This document shows, one piece after another, positions 10,703-20,842 of a stretch of 64,000 nt of DNA. The DNA lies in NCBI GenBank assembly GCA_015179045.1, contig WHUZ01000076.1:1-64000 (forward strand), written 5' to 3'. A program made the translations under genes and the position numbers. Origin of the DNA: Kalaharituber pfeilii. Lineage: Eukaryota; Ascomycota; Pezizomycetes; Pezizales; Pezizaceae. The notes under the pieces are model-generated. The model did no database searches. It saw only the letters and a list, made by a program, of their open reading frames with translations, and was not told the DNA's origin. Within the stretch, counting starts at the first letter, position 1. Each line of letters opens with the position of its first letter.

Positions 10703-11722
10703 ATAGGTATTGAGAGAGGGGGGGTCACAATTGAATCTTTTTTGAACTTGGTTGCCTCTTAAGCATGTATGGATGTTGGTCAGAAGGATAGCTATAATAT
10801 AATAACATCCAACTGGTGAAAGTCCGATTTTTAAGCCTCTAGAGTAGTCCAAAAACTGCCATAATGAATTGACTTTCCCAAAGCCATGCTCTACACTAAT
10901 TCGTAATGAAGACATATGAGCATTAAAAGCTTGTAGTACCGGTGATAGCTCTTGACCTGGTAGTGCTTTATACCCCCCCATTATACCATATCCTATTGCA
11001 TAAGCAGGATCTCCATAGAGGTAAAGTTGCTTCCTCGTTCCTCTATTTTGACCCAAAGAATGCAGATCTCGCAAAATCTCGCAGACACCAGAATCTTGCC
11101 ATACTGCATAATCTCCCAGTTTGCCCTCAAATGGGCCTGCAAGATGTGAGATAATTCCATCAGGTGTCATCACAGCTTGAAACTTTAATGAATGCCTTCT
11201 CTTATATCCTGAATACTCCTGATTTGCTACTGGCCGACATATCACCTTAAGTGTACCATCAATAAACCCCCATACACCATCAACTCCTCCAGTTCGGCGT
11301 ATAATCTCAGCATAGGTAGAAAGTTGTCGGTATGTTAAACGTCGTGAGTCCCAAAAGAGCTTACTGGCATATCGTCCAGCTAGGTATTCAGTAATGCTAT
11401 TAAAGATACTGGATTGCCAAGCTTGTCCTCTTCCAAATACATGTAAATTCTCTTTGTATCGATTAGGAGCAGATAATCGGTAAAGAAGTAGACAAAATGC
11501 AGCCTCCGGTGAGGGTTTGTATCTCTTAACATATTTGATCTTATCCAATCGCAGGTATGGTAGAATCTCTCGAATTTCAGACTTTGTGAACCGAAAGTAC
11601 TCTATGCATTGCTCATCAGTCCAAGTATCTAATGAAAATTCAACGGGGGGTGCTGGCAATGCTGGCCTCCTAGCTCGCTGGCCATATCGCTTCCTCCGCC
11701 AATTTCTTGTTGTATATGCCAC
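10691..11722 (-). CDS. Harbinger DDE transposase (DDE_Tnp_4-like nuclease)
   Basis: An uninterrupted 343-residue frame. The DDE triad is visible: GFIDGT (first Asp), YLYGDPAYAIGYG (second Asp) and RISVEHGFGKV (Glu). GPFEGKLGDYAVWQDS is the conserved segment before the second Asp. The N-terminal part, EIREILPYLRLDK, resembles the helix-turn-helix region of this family. The first possible codon of the frame is GTG at 11720-11722, and a stop lies only a few codons further upstream, so either the start ATG has been lost or a short 5' exon exists upstream that I could not place convincingly (a possible intron there would be only about 29 nt, too short). No internal stop is present. The product would cut and rejoin the element ends. 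Confidence 0.82.
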   Translation of the reverse strand: MAYTTRNWRRKRYGQRARRPALPAPPVEFSLDTWTDEQCIEYFRFTKSEIREILPYLRLDKIKYVKRYKPSPEAAFCLLLYRLSAPNRYKENLHVFGRGQAWQSSIFNSITEYLAGRYASKLFWDSRRLTYRQLSTYAEIIRRTGGVDGVWGFIDGTLKVICRPVANQEYSGYKRRHSLKFQAVMTPDGIISHLAGPFEGKLGDYAVWQDSGVCEILRDLHSLGQNRGTRKQLYLYGDPAYAIGYGIMGGYKALPGQELSPVLQAFNAHMSSLRISVEHGFGKVNSLWQFLDYSRGLKIGLSPVGCYYIIAILLTNIHTCLRGNQVQKRFNCDPPSLNTYLRL

Positions 11723-12083
11723 TGCAACTGTAGAAACTATTGCAAGAGAGTACTACAGGCTGCAACTGCTGCCTGTGCAGCTGCGAAATACTGTAGGTGC
11801 ATGTGCATGGTGGATTTGTTGCAGTAATTGGTATGGGGATATAAACGGGGATATGAACGGGGAGTGCGTGCCAAACCTCTCATTTGCAGCATTCCCGCTA
11901 AGATGACTAAGACAATACGGGGAAAATTTACGGGGATATTGCCAAAGCTCTCTAATGGGACAGACCATTCAATGGGACAGCTAAACCTATGTCGGCTGGA
12001 GAGATCGTAGCACTTCAGGGGTATGGATTTGTGCTAGGCGGTCAGTGCGACAAGCAGAGTTGAATAAGCAACGCGGTGGTAAA

Positions 12084-12136
12084 TTTTTTTCGCCATAGCC
12101 CACGCGATTAATGATATAAGAGAAAAAAAAAAAAAA
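12084..12136 (+). mobile_element. Micro-insertion of LINE tail (family I)
   Basis: Only 53 bp: a short T run, the tail stem-loop with an internal deletion, then poly(A). It is flanked by a perfect 14-bp TSD AACGCGGTGGTAAA at 12070-12083 and 12137-12150. Confidence 0.92.
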
Positions 12137-12214
12137 AACGCGGTGGTAAACATGATCGCAGAGTACTCAGTAAAGGCTCGGATTGTGCCCTCTGAGTTTA
12201 TTTAATATTATTAG

Positions 12215-13085
12215 AGGGATTTTGCTGATACCAGGGATTTATCAGGGATAAAAGCCCTTAACATGTGGCGCAACCCTGGGAATGGCAAAAAATGCAATTG
12301 AGTTTTTGCTGCATCAGGGATACTCCAGGTTTTCTCCCTTTCGTGCCCAGCCGCTAACCTACTAGACAGAAAAATAAGTATTTGGACAGGGGATAGATGC
12401 ATATTATGCACTGTGCGGGATTCGGCATATTTTGGTATGCTTGGCGGTAAAACAGGCCCAAATTCATTATGTCAGCTGTCCAAATTTCATCACGTCAGCT
12501 GTCCAAATACTTTCTTACATAATGAATTTGGACACCCTATCACGAAATTTGGACTGTCTTATGGCTATCACCAGCCAAGTATACGAAAATATGCTAGTTT
12601 CTGCCGAATACTGCATGGGGCATAAATATGCATTTATCCCCTGTCCAAATACTTATTTTTCTGTCTAGTACTTACCTCACTGAACTTCGAGATGGGCAAC
12701 TCAATCCAAAGCTTACTAAGTCATCACTGCGCGTGTGCTATCACTACTACTACCGATTTGGACTGGTAACTAGTGTAACTGTTGGCAGTACAGGCCCATG
12801 GAAATGGAACACCTTTGAACTACGTGTAACACAACTCAACATCCTCAGACAATCTCTGATTTTTGGTTTACCATGTGAATCAGTTCACTGGATCGATCTC
12901 AACTTTCAGAATGAAAATTGAATTACAACTGTGAAGATAGATGGGGCAAAAAGAGCGTTGGTTTCCAGGGATCCAGCCCTGGAAATCCAGTCCCAGGGAT
13001 GAAATTCCTTCCGTAGGATTCTCTAACGTGTGGCGCACCCATCCCTGATAATTCCTGGAAACCATCCCTGGTGCCAGCAAAATCC
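12215..13085. mobile_element. Non-autonomous TIR element of about 870 bp with a nested MITE
   Basis: The ends are inverted: GGGATTTTGCTG on the left and CAGCAAAATCCC on the right. Inside, further inverted segments (ACCAGGGAT, ATCAGGGAT, TGTGGCGC) match across about 110 bp per arm. No transposase frame is visible, so it would depend on an enzyme in trans. The flanks do not give a clear TSD; TATT on the two sides is possible. Confidence 0.65.
12362..12668. mobile_element. MITE with TA TSD (Tc1/mariner-like)
   Basis: 307 bp with about 44-bp near-perfect inverted repeats starting CTAGACAGAAAAATAAGTAT, flanked by TA at 12360-12361 and 12669-12670. The interior has more TGTCCAAAT motifs in both orientations. 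No coding capacity. It is nested in the larger TIR element. Confidence 0.88.
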
Positions 13086-14291
13086 CTTATTGCACATCGC
13101 AAAATAATAGAAACAATACAAGAGAAGCAAAGAAGGCAAAAGCAGTAGCACGAGCTCCCAAGCGTCCAGCAGGGGATCCCCCTGAATTCTGCATCTGAAC
13201 AAATACCCCGGCTCCCTCCTGTATCTAGTCCGAATTTATCTAAGTTTTTGTCTGTCCTATTGAACGGTCTATCCCATTGAGGGGTCAATGACAGTACTCG
13301 GGGGTAGGGGTAAGTCTTCAGAAGCGAAAAGTTGCATACAATGTGACAGGGATAGTTGCTAAGATACAGTTCACCTGTTGGTTGGGTAATACTTGTTGCC
13401 ACAGGCCTCATACAAGTAGTGAAATGAAAATTCAAGCTCCACACACACGGATTTCGGTCATGAAATGCACAACTGAGAAACTATGAAACTACGTACTTGA
13501 GTTGAGTGCATCGGAATTATTACTTTTTACGTGATGAATGCGCAAATGAAGTGGAAAAACTTCAAGAGTGGGGTAAAATGATAAAAGAAAGACTCCTGTC
13601 ATCAGTTAGAAATGTGCCATATTGGTGTTGCTGTTATGGTAGTCAGATGGAATTTGCAATACTTTATTGACCTGTATGCAGTTAAAAAAAAATGTGTCAT
13701 ATTTTTTGTGTGCAACCCATACAAAAGTTCTGCAAGACTTTTCGACAAAAAGTCATACCGTCTTCACTTTCGACCCCCTGTCCAGTGGTGTACATTAATG
13801 CATGCATAGCGTTTCTGGGTACTCTCCTCTAACCCCGAGTACATTACTACACCGGGGGCCGATACATTGTGAAGGGGGTAGGGTAATGGGCGTGTTCGTG
13901 GCTGCCGAGAGATTACGCGAGCCAATGATGTTTTTTTTCCTGATGACGGTGCTGCCCTTTTTGTGGCATTTCCAACCGGTACATATCATGGGGCGCATCT
14001 AGAAGGGACCCCTGCAGCCCAAAAATATAGACTCAAATTTGAAATTATATTTCATCAACCAACCAAATCTGATTGAAATTTAAAGGCTGAAGATATGTAC
14101 TATTTCGCTTGCTCTACAACCCTTCGGCTTCAGATTTCAAAAATATGAACTCGTTGTTGAGAATTTTGAAGTTGAAAATGTTGTACTTTATATGTAAGGT
14201 CCTTTAAAGTGTTACACGCCAAGATTGCCAACTTGAAATTAGTGTAGTAACAAATTAATATATAAGGAAATGATCTACCTGTCTAAAGTAC
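13086..14291. other. Intergenic, no gene recognised
   Basis: Several short open frames occur but none has recognisable composition or motifs. The region from about 14030 becomes AT-rich. Confidence 0.5.
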
Positions 14292-14304
14292 TCTTTTATC
14301 TCTT

Positions 14305-14804
14305 TTTTTTTTTTTTTTTTTATATCATTACTCGCGTGCCGCCCTGGGGGCTATGGCGAGATTAGTTACATGAGATTAGATACATATGAAGGTAGAAGAA
14401 AAGGAATAAGAAAAGATCCTGTGTGTCTCCTATGCCCCTGCCCACTCCAAGATGTCTCTAAGTGGGTCTGTGTCCTTGCTCTTCGGAGGAGTGACCAAGT
14501 CTTGCATGCCTCCTGGCCACTTTCGTTTCCATGTCCTGCACCTAGTGAGCACATGTTCAGTAGTCTCCTCCTCCTCCCCACACCATCGACATTCTGGGCT
14601 GTCTGCTTTCCCGATTTCGTACTGCCATTTCCGTAGTAACTTGCCGCCCAGTATTCCTGCTAGTGTCGCTATGTGTCGACTTCCAAGTCTTGTCAAGGGA
14701 CGGTAGCTGAGCCCTAGCCGGTTTCTCTCTGTGGCGCGCTGATGTCTCGAGGTTTGTCGTATCCCATCTTCTGTTATGGTTTCATCTTGGTAGGGGAGGT
14801 ATTT
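14305..14804 (-). mobile_element. 5'-truncated LINE (family I), C-terminal end of ORF2
   Basis: Poly(T), the reverse-complement tail stem-loop, then the end of ORF2. The minus-strand frame about 14430-14790 contains the zinc motif CRWCGEEEETTEHVLTRC preceded by ATLAGILGGKLLRKWQY. TSD TCTTTTATCTCTT (14292-14304) matches 14805-14817 with one or two differences. The same C terminus recurs at 17.4, 20.3, 42.4 and 57.2 kb. Confidence 0.85.
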
Positions 14805-15213
14805 TCTTTTATATCTTGGGCGGGCAACAACTCGCTAAATTCGATGCACTAGTTTCACTGTGTAGCGTCCAGCCAAGAGGGTCTATGTACTATCAAATTC
14901 ATTGCTTCAAGCAATGGTACGTATATGCCAGTATACGAGCGGGAGGGTCTGCAAGGGCTGCTTTGTTACAGTGAAGGCTGGTTATAGAGATACCGTTAAG
15001 TCTATCGAACTTAGAGTCGCAAGAACAGCAGGTTTATATACATGAGAAAATATAACTTGGGAACCATGACTGAATAGGGAATTATCAGGGAAGATACCAT
15101 ATCAGGAAGGTGAGAAAAGGCATGGGATGCGTGGCTTGCAAAGGGAACGCCGTGGCGTAAGCCACACAAAAGTTGGCGTTGTAGCGTAATTCATATACAA
15201 TCCAATAGCGAGG

Positions 15214-15681
15214 CTAAATGCACATGAGTGGAACGAAAAGATAACAGAAAAGATAGATAACAGCAACTGGTGGCAATGGATGTAATGTTCCCACAGCCAG
15301 TGCACACTTCTCAGGCACAGGAACAGCGCATATCTTATAAATGTCTTTTTGTCTGCTAGATAAAATGTTCTCCAAGTTATTTATTACAGTGCTTGAGAGG
15401 AAGGCCAATGCACTTATATTAATTACTATCATGAATTTATGCAACCAATATCGTTGGGGGCTGAAGTAAAGCTTGCGACCGGGGCTAGGGGCTGTGGTGC
15501 TGTCATGGAGTAGCAAATGGCACCCTCGCGACCGCCAGAATCTTTTCTGGTGAGCTTGAACATACTTTTTCAGCGACTTGCACACATGCTCCCTGAGAGA
15601 CGCCACTCGCTTTGTTCGGGGGTCCATACCACTGCTAGGGAGGTTAACGCCAAGAGGGTAAGAACTGATGGTACTATCCAA
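15214..15681 (-). CDS. Hypothetical small protein with a hydrophobic C terminus
   Basis: An open frame of up to 155 residues that I do not recognise. The first half is basic (Lys/Arg-rich, KSLKKYVQAHQKRFW). There are two hydrophobic stretches, one around ALAFLSSTVI and one at the C terminus (VAVIYLFCYLFVPLMC) that could be membrane helices. The frame is not part of any repeat seen elsewhere in the window. It may equally be chance or one exon of a spliced gene. Confidence 0.25.
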   Translation of the reverse strand: MDSTISSYPLGVNLPSSGMDPRTKRVASLREHVCKSLKKYVQAHQKRFWRSRGCHLLLHDSTTAPSPGRKLYFSPQRYWLHKFMIVINISALAFLSSTVINNLENILSSRQKDIYKICAVPVPEKCALAVGTLHPLPPVAVIYLFCYLFVPLMCI

Positions 15682-15799
15682 GACTGCTCTCTAGTATGTC
15701 ATCGGTCATATTCCTATTTGAATACTTGTGCACTCAGCCTATATAGTATTCCTCCACTACTGTCATATAAACAACTGTTTGTAAGGTAGACTCAACAGC

Positions 15800-16215
15800 A
15801 TCTACTGTCTTAGACAGGAATGCTCAAATTTAGAGCTGGCAAGCAAAGTCTTATAGGTAGTCTCAATAATCAAGTTTCGAGAAAAGAGTATAAAGAGTAG
15901 TCAATTGCCCTATCTGATATAATGCTCAATCTGATTTCTATCTGTGTATGAATCTATAATCCTCTACGATCCTATCTACAGTACGTACAATTGATAGAAG
16001 TATTAAACCACCTTACTTGCTTACCTTACATTTACTTCATTATCTTATACAGGTAACATTACATATTCCTGTTCTTAAGTACTACACTTTGCTATATTCA
16101 GCCTTATTTTTTTTGTCTATTAGTACCATAGTTACTATTACACTAAATATGTCAATATTATTTAAGTACTACTCTACCCCAACACCTTACTAGTACCATT
16201 ACTTTCTGTAACGGA
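15800..16215. other. AT-rich spacer, no gene
   Basis: Low-GC sequence with no coding signal, leading into the dispersed repeat at 16216. Confidence 0.5.
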
Positions 16216-16410
16216 TCTGGTAAACGCAGAGAGTTAACGTCCGCCAGGTCAAAAAGACACTTGACTAGCGATCCTCGCTAGTCCTCTGCGTAGCTCATAT
16301 AGCCCCTCATTTATGCGACTGCGGCACTGTTCCGGCTGTCGCATATCGCTTGCGTATATGTGCATTTCGTATGGGCGCGCATCCACCGACTGCCCACCCT
16401 ACGGTTGCGG
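16216..16410 (+). repeat. Dispersed repeat, intact copy 1
   Basis: Begins TCTGGTAAACGCAGAGAGTT. About 195 bp are shared with 22401-22600, and the first 90 bp are present in a C-to-T/G-to-A converted form at 23112-23204. It ends in CTACGGTTGCGG. It has no coding capacity and may be the edge of a larger transposon. Confidence 0.8.
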
Positions 16411-16439
16411 TGAACCCGTAACACTTTCTGGTTCCTTAG

Positions 16440-16610
16440 TTCTCTCAAGGAATTAGTTACTAAGTTGTCTACTAAAAAATCATCTCCTAAATCAACCGCT
16501 GAATCTATATTATCTACTGAATTACCTGCTGGATTGCGTACTGAATTGCTTGCTAAATCACCTGCTCAGTTGTTTACTGAGTTCTCTACTACATTACTCT
16601 GAAGTTAGAG
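16440..16610. repeat. Degenerate short tandem repeat
   Basis: Repeats of about 15 bp of the form CTACTGAATTACCTG with many substitutions. Non-coding. Confidence 0.55.
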
Positions 16611-17190
16611 ACTTTATAGAACTATATACCAAACTTGTTCACCAAATTTGTTTATTAAACTTAACTTATCTCTAAGCTTCTACATCAGGAAAAATAATAT
16701 TTCCGCCGGGCGGAAACCCTGCGCCCGCGGCGCGGCATGTTCGCCCCAACCGTCTACTGCACCCGGCGTATTTAAAAACTTGTATTGCGTGCTCAACGTA
16801 TAATCAAACCACCAATCGCGCCCTATTGCGCCCGGTGGAACCAAATTCACCTTCCCCGCCCAGGGCGTGATTGATGATACTTCTCAAAGCCCGGGCGTGC
16901 CTACTCTCATAGTCGGCATAGGGACCTATGCACAGGTAATGCCATTCACGCTGTAGATGCCATGCCATATGAACAACTGATTATTTATTTCTATCTATTG
17001 TGATCTATATACTGGTGCCATTTCATTATTCCACCATGCCATGCCATCGTCTATCGACCTACTGCTTTAGCTCTTTCATGTAAATATCTCCCACATTGCT
17101 ATAGCTCGCTATGATGCAATTCAAGCCATTGAGAAGAGCTGCCGTAGCTGTCATATTCTGGCTCATCTCTCGCTAGCACAGAACCCTGCC
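16611..17190. other. Spacer leading into the satellite, no gene
   Basis: GC-rich patches (16690-16900) within AT-rich DNA. From about 17080 the sequence begins to resemble the satellite units found at 20843-21200. Confidence 0.45.
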
Positions 17191-17204
17191 ATGCCTGTCA
17201 AATT

Positions 17205-17323
17205 ACGCGGGATCAAATGTACTTAGAGTTAGGATGAGACGGTTGATTCTTTCTTTTAATAAAACCCTCGCCATAGCCCATTGGGCGGCACGCGAGTATT
17301 GATATAGAAAAAAAAAAAAAAAA
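17205..17323 (+). mobile_element. LINE tail insertion (family I)
   Basis: 119 bp ending in the stem-loop at 17267-17296 (CTCGC pairing with GCGAG, GCCC with GGGC) and poly(A). TSD ATGCCTGTCAAATT at 17191-17204 and 17324-17337. It inserted into a satellite unit. Confidence 0.93.
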
Positions 17324-17881
17324 ATGCCTGTCAAATTCAGCTCGTAGTGCCATATCTCGCGCCATACCAAGACGAAGTCATCACGGAACCAGGGATTAGA
17401 CAAGCGGCAAAAGCCCGCAGAGCGGAGGAGAGAGACAGATTGGGACTAACCTACAAGCCACTACAGCGACTGGGACACCATGTAGGCACGATGGCGGGAC
17501 TGCTAGGCGGGAAAGGTCTACGATCCTGGAAATTCCGGATAGGAAATGCGACAGCCCGGAGTGCTGGTGGTGCGGGGAACAGGAGGAGTCCACCGCATAC
17601 CTACTGAACGAGTGCCGAGTATGGAAGAGAAGGATATGGCCCGGTGGGTTGGAGGATATACGCAAAGCACCGGAGGACAAGGGCGGGGATCCCTTACTTT
17701 CCGACAGAAAGACCTAATGGGGATACCAGGTAGCGACGAAGAAATCGCCGAAAACCTGATAACATGGAACTTTATCACTGAAGGACAGGGCCAACCGGCT
17801 ACTACCCCTCCAATAGGGATCACAATGGACAGAGAATTGGCGAGGAAAGCAATAGATCAGGCCCTCACGAGGACGAAATCC

Positions 17882-18308
17882 GAACCAAGCCGGACTGAAC
17901 TACCGCCCACTCCAAAAGGTCGACAAACGCCGGTATCTGGCCACAATGGCAGGGATATTGGGCAATAAGTGACTGAAGGAATGGAGATTCAGGATTGGAA
18001 AGGCCACCTCCCCGGAGTGCAGATGGTGCGGCGAAGCGCCGGAGACCTGGGATCACATAAAGAGTAGCTGCTCGGCATGGAACAGGAAAACCGCAAGAGG
18101 AGCAGACGTGATAAGACAGTTAGATAAGGACACAAACATGGCGGAAATATTGGAATGGGCGGGGGAGGAATAGGACGCTTCAATTTTTCTTTACTCTTTC
18201 ATTATCGATTTTTCTTTACTCTTTCATTATCATTTTTCCATCATACCACTGTAACTAAACATCGCCATAGCCCATAGGGCGGCATGCGATTAATGAAATA
18301 AAAAAAAA
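17882..18308 (+). mobile_element. LINE 3' fragment nested in the inner LINE
   Basis: A third nesting level. TSD GAGGACGAAATCC at 17869-17881 and 18309-18321. It carries an ORF2 C-terminal piece with the zinc motif CRWCGEAPETWDHIKSSC, two copies of a TTTTTCTTTACTCTTTCATT segment in the 3' UTR, and the family I stem-loop with an ATCGC/GCGAT outer stem. Confidence 0.92.
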
Positions 18309-20250
18309 GAGGACGAAATCCCGATCGGCTCCCGGGCCGGATGGCATCCAATCCGGGCTCCTGAAGCTTATAAAAGGAACCACCCTCTGGGCGTCGGTAA
18401 GGGAGAGAATAGTGGACTACATCAACGGCAACTACGACTTGGCAAGAGGGATCGATGTCGTCATGATACTCAAAAAAGGAAAACCTAGAGACCAACTCAG
18501 CAGCTGGAGGCCAATTACCCTTCTAAATACGGTAGCCAAGCTAGGACAGAAAGTCATAGCCGACCTGCTACAGAGGAAAGACGACCTGTTCCGGGACTCA
18601 CACCTCGGGGGGAGACATCACCGAGGGGCAGAGGACCTCCAGAGGCAGGTGCTAAAGCGAATAGATCAGAGAATGAAAGAGAAACACTGGGTGGCACTAG
18701 TTGGAGACGACATCAAGTCGGCATTCAACTTCCTGAGAAGGGAAATGGTTGTCTCACCCATAAGAAAAGTTGACCCCAACATCGCGAGCTTCGTGGAAGC
18801 GTTTCTAAGGCCCACGGACTTCAAACTAATCTGGGACGGACGGAAAAGAGCATCGGGAAGGATGACGGATGGCACCCCCCAGGGTTCACCACTGTCTCCA
18901 GTACTTTTTCTTATTGGCATAGCACCGGTAGCCGAGAGAATGGACCAACAAGGCTTCACCAGGTCATACGTAGACAATTTCCACAGTGTGATATCTCACC
19001 ACTCACTTCCGAAGCTACGGCAAGCAATCAAGGCGCACCGAGTTGCACTCACAGCCAGGGCACAAGCTCAGGGATTAGAGGTTGACCCAGGCAAATCTGA
19101 GACGCTGATCATAGGGGTGAAAGGACCGGACTACAGGCTCACCGGACTAACTCTGGACTGGGAAATGAAACTTAACCGGCACCATAGCAAACGGGTCCAC
19201 CTTGGGAAGGCTGCCTGGAGCGTGGCATCGAGATTGACCCCGGCCCAACCCAGAAAAGAAACGACAGCTATACACAAACATCGCCGGCACCATTGCTACA
19301 TGGGGATGTTGGGCGTGGCAAGACTACGCAAAGGGGGCTCCAACAGGAATGAAAATCGGAGTCTTAGAGAAATGGCAATACACTGTAGCCCAAAAGATCA
19401 CCGGAGCACCATGGGGCACGAGGAGGGATGTAGTGGAGGGGCTAGCCAACCTAGAATCCACACAGACATATATAGAGTCAGAACGTCAGAGGGTAGAGGC
19501 ACGCACACTACGATTCACCAACGAGCCCCTACGAGATCCGGATCTGGAGAGCAGATTCCTCAGGGGCTCACTACACTACAGTACACTACAGGACACCCCT
19601 CCCGCTAGCGACTCTACCGGCCCTCCCAGCCGACTCAGACACAGCTGACTTCGAGAGAGCCATAGCCAACGCGGAGGACGAACGATGGAACGCATACTAC
19701 ACAGACGGAAGTAGAATTGACAACAAGACGGGATCCGGTACATTCAGCAGCGGAGGCCTGAATTCAACATACCTGGGAGTACAGTGCACAGTCAACGACG
19801 CGGAGCTCATGGCGATGGGTGAAGCTTCTTCACCAGGAGGGCGAACTATTAATTGTCACGGACTCCAAAGTAGCCATCACCAAGCTTCAGAAGAGAGCTC
19901 AAGGCACACCCACATACGAGGGGGCCACACAAACGGTACGAGACGCATGGGAGGCGAGAGCCGCACGCGGAGACATGGACGTCGCAATAATGTGGGTTAA
20001 GAGCCACAAAGGTGTAAAGGGAAACACCGAAGCCGACACAGCCGCGAAGGTTGGAGCATGCCCCCCATATCAGGACGAGACCATTACCGAAGCCGGGATT
20101 CGACAACTATCCAGACAACAGAGAGCATCCGAGAGAAATAGACTGAACCTGAGCTATCGACCCCTGACAAGGCTGGGACGAAGAGTATCGACACTAGCAG
20201 GACTGCTAGGAGGCAAATCCCTGAGAAAGTGGCAATTCAGCATAGGCAAA

Positions 20251-20280
20251 TTTTTTTTTTTTTTTATTTCATTACTCGCA
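20251..20280 (-). mobile_element. 30-bp LINE tail micro-insertion
   Basis: Poly(T) plus ATTTCATTACTCGCA only. TSD AGCATAGGCAAA at 20239-20250 and 20281-20292. Insert plus TSD is 42 bp, so the host ORF2 frame stays open, adding a poly-Phe stretch before the zinc motif. Confidence 0.92.
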
Positions 20281-20842
20281 AGCATAGGCAAAGTAGACAG
20301 CCCAGAGTGCCGGTGGTGTGGAGAGGAAGAAGAAACCACCGCACACGTCCTCACCAGATGCCAGACATGGAAACGGAGATGGCCAGGGGGTATGACAGAC
20401 CTGATCACACCACTGAAGAGTAAGGACAAGGACCCACTGCGTGAACTGTTAGACTGGATGGAGGAGTAGGACGGGATTTCATAACGACATCTATTTCATT
20501 TTCGTTTCATTCTCCTTTTCTCCTTTCCTTATGGCGTGGAGGTGGGATTACGGACTATCTCTCATATTTTTTCATTTTGTACTTTAACTAATCTCGCTAT
20601 AGCCCCTAGGGCGATATGCGAGTACTGATAATAATAAAAAAAAAAGAAAAAAAAAAAAGACCCCTTACTGAGACTGATGAGCCAGATGGAGGAATGTTAA
20701 TTCCCTGTGTTCTTTCATAGTTTACAGTTGAATCTTTTGACTCTTTTGACTTCTTATTTTTCCTACCTTCATATCGTTAGTTTCCATGTATATAACCTCG
20801 CCATAGCCCTCCGGGCGGCATGCGGGTACTGATTTATAAAAA

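Larger units (their letters stand above)
9474..11953. mobile_element. PIF/Harbinger-type DNA transposon
   Basis: A 2.48-kb element with terminal inverted repeats beginning AGAGAGCTTTGGCAAT (left, 9474) and its complement at 11938-11953, flanked by a 3-bp TSD AAT (9471-9473 and 11954-11956). A 3-bp duplication and two genes (an accessory DNA-binding protein and a DDE nuclease) are the PIF/Harbinger pattern, although the usual TSD is TWA. The motif TCCCCGTAA recurs in both subterminal zones (9494, 9504, 9582, 9735 on the left; ACGGGGA forms near 11850-11930 on the right) and may be bound by the transposase or accessory protein. The two genes converge. Confidence 0.85.
17699..20469 (+). pseudogene. 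ORF2 remnant: RT and RNase H of the inner LINE
   Basis: The frame before the nested element (17699-17881) reads into APGPDGI-type RT sequence after it (18322 onward), a conserved RT start motif. RT continues as SWRPITLLNTVAKLGQK and GTPQGSPLSPVLF. The active-site segment reads SYVDNF where family members have YVDD, so the second catalytic Asp is Asn here. The frame breaks near 19190-19350. RNase H follows in other frames (YYTDGSRIDN near 19700; VTDSKVAI; GNTEADTAAK), then the zinc motif CRWCGEEEETTAHVLTRC and a stop at 20467. Frameshifts and the altered active site make the copy non-functional. Confidence 0.85.
17699..20661 (+). mobile_element. Inner LINE (family I) nested in the outer LINE
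   Basis: Inserted at a CCCTTACT site duplicated at 17691-17698 and 20662-20669. It carries part of ORF2 from just before RT to the 3' tail and A-rich end, and is 5'-truncated. It was later hit by two further family I insertions (17882-18308 and 20251-20280). Confidence 0.86.
17364..20842 (+). mobile_element. Outer 5'-truncated LINE (family I) in satellite DNA
   Basis: Bounded by TSD ATATCTCGCGCC at 17352-17363 and 20843-20854. The element itself is only 17364-17698 plus 20662-20842; everything between is a later LINE insertion. It encodes the ORF2 C terminus (RLGHHVGTMAGLLGG, then a C-x2-C zinc segment) up to DPL at the interruption. The remaining residues LRLMSQMEEC and a stop follow the inner element, showing that the two halves were once continuous. 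It ends with a family I stem-loop and a short A-rich tail. Confidence 0.88.

Noticed and set aside
11753..12010. A 5' exon for the Harbinger transposase
   Set aside because: An upstream ATG exists near 11812, but the only matching GT-AG intron would be about 29 nt, shorter than plausible fungal introns.
14968..15010. TACAGTGAAGGCTGGTTATA as a second copy of the 32763 MITE
   Set aside because: Only one end resembles the family and no matching inverted end or TA TSD was found nearby.
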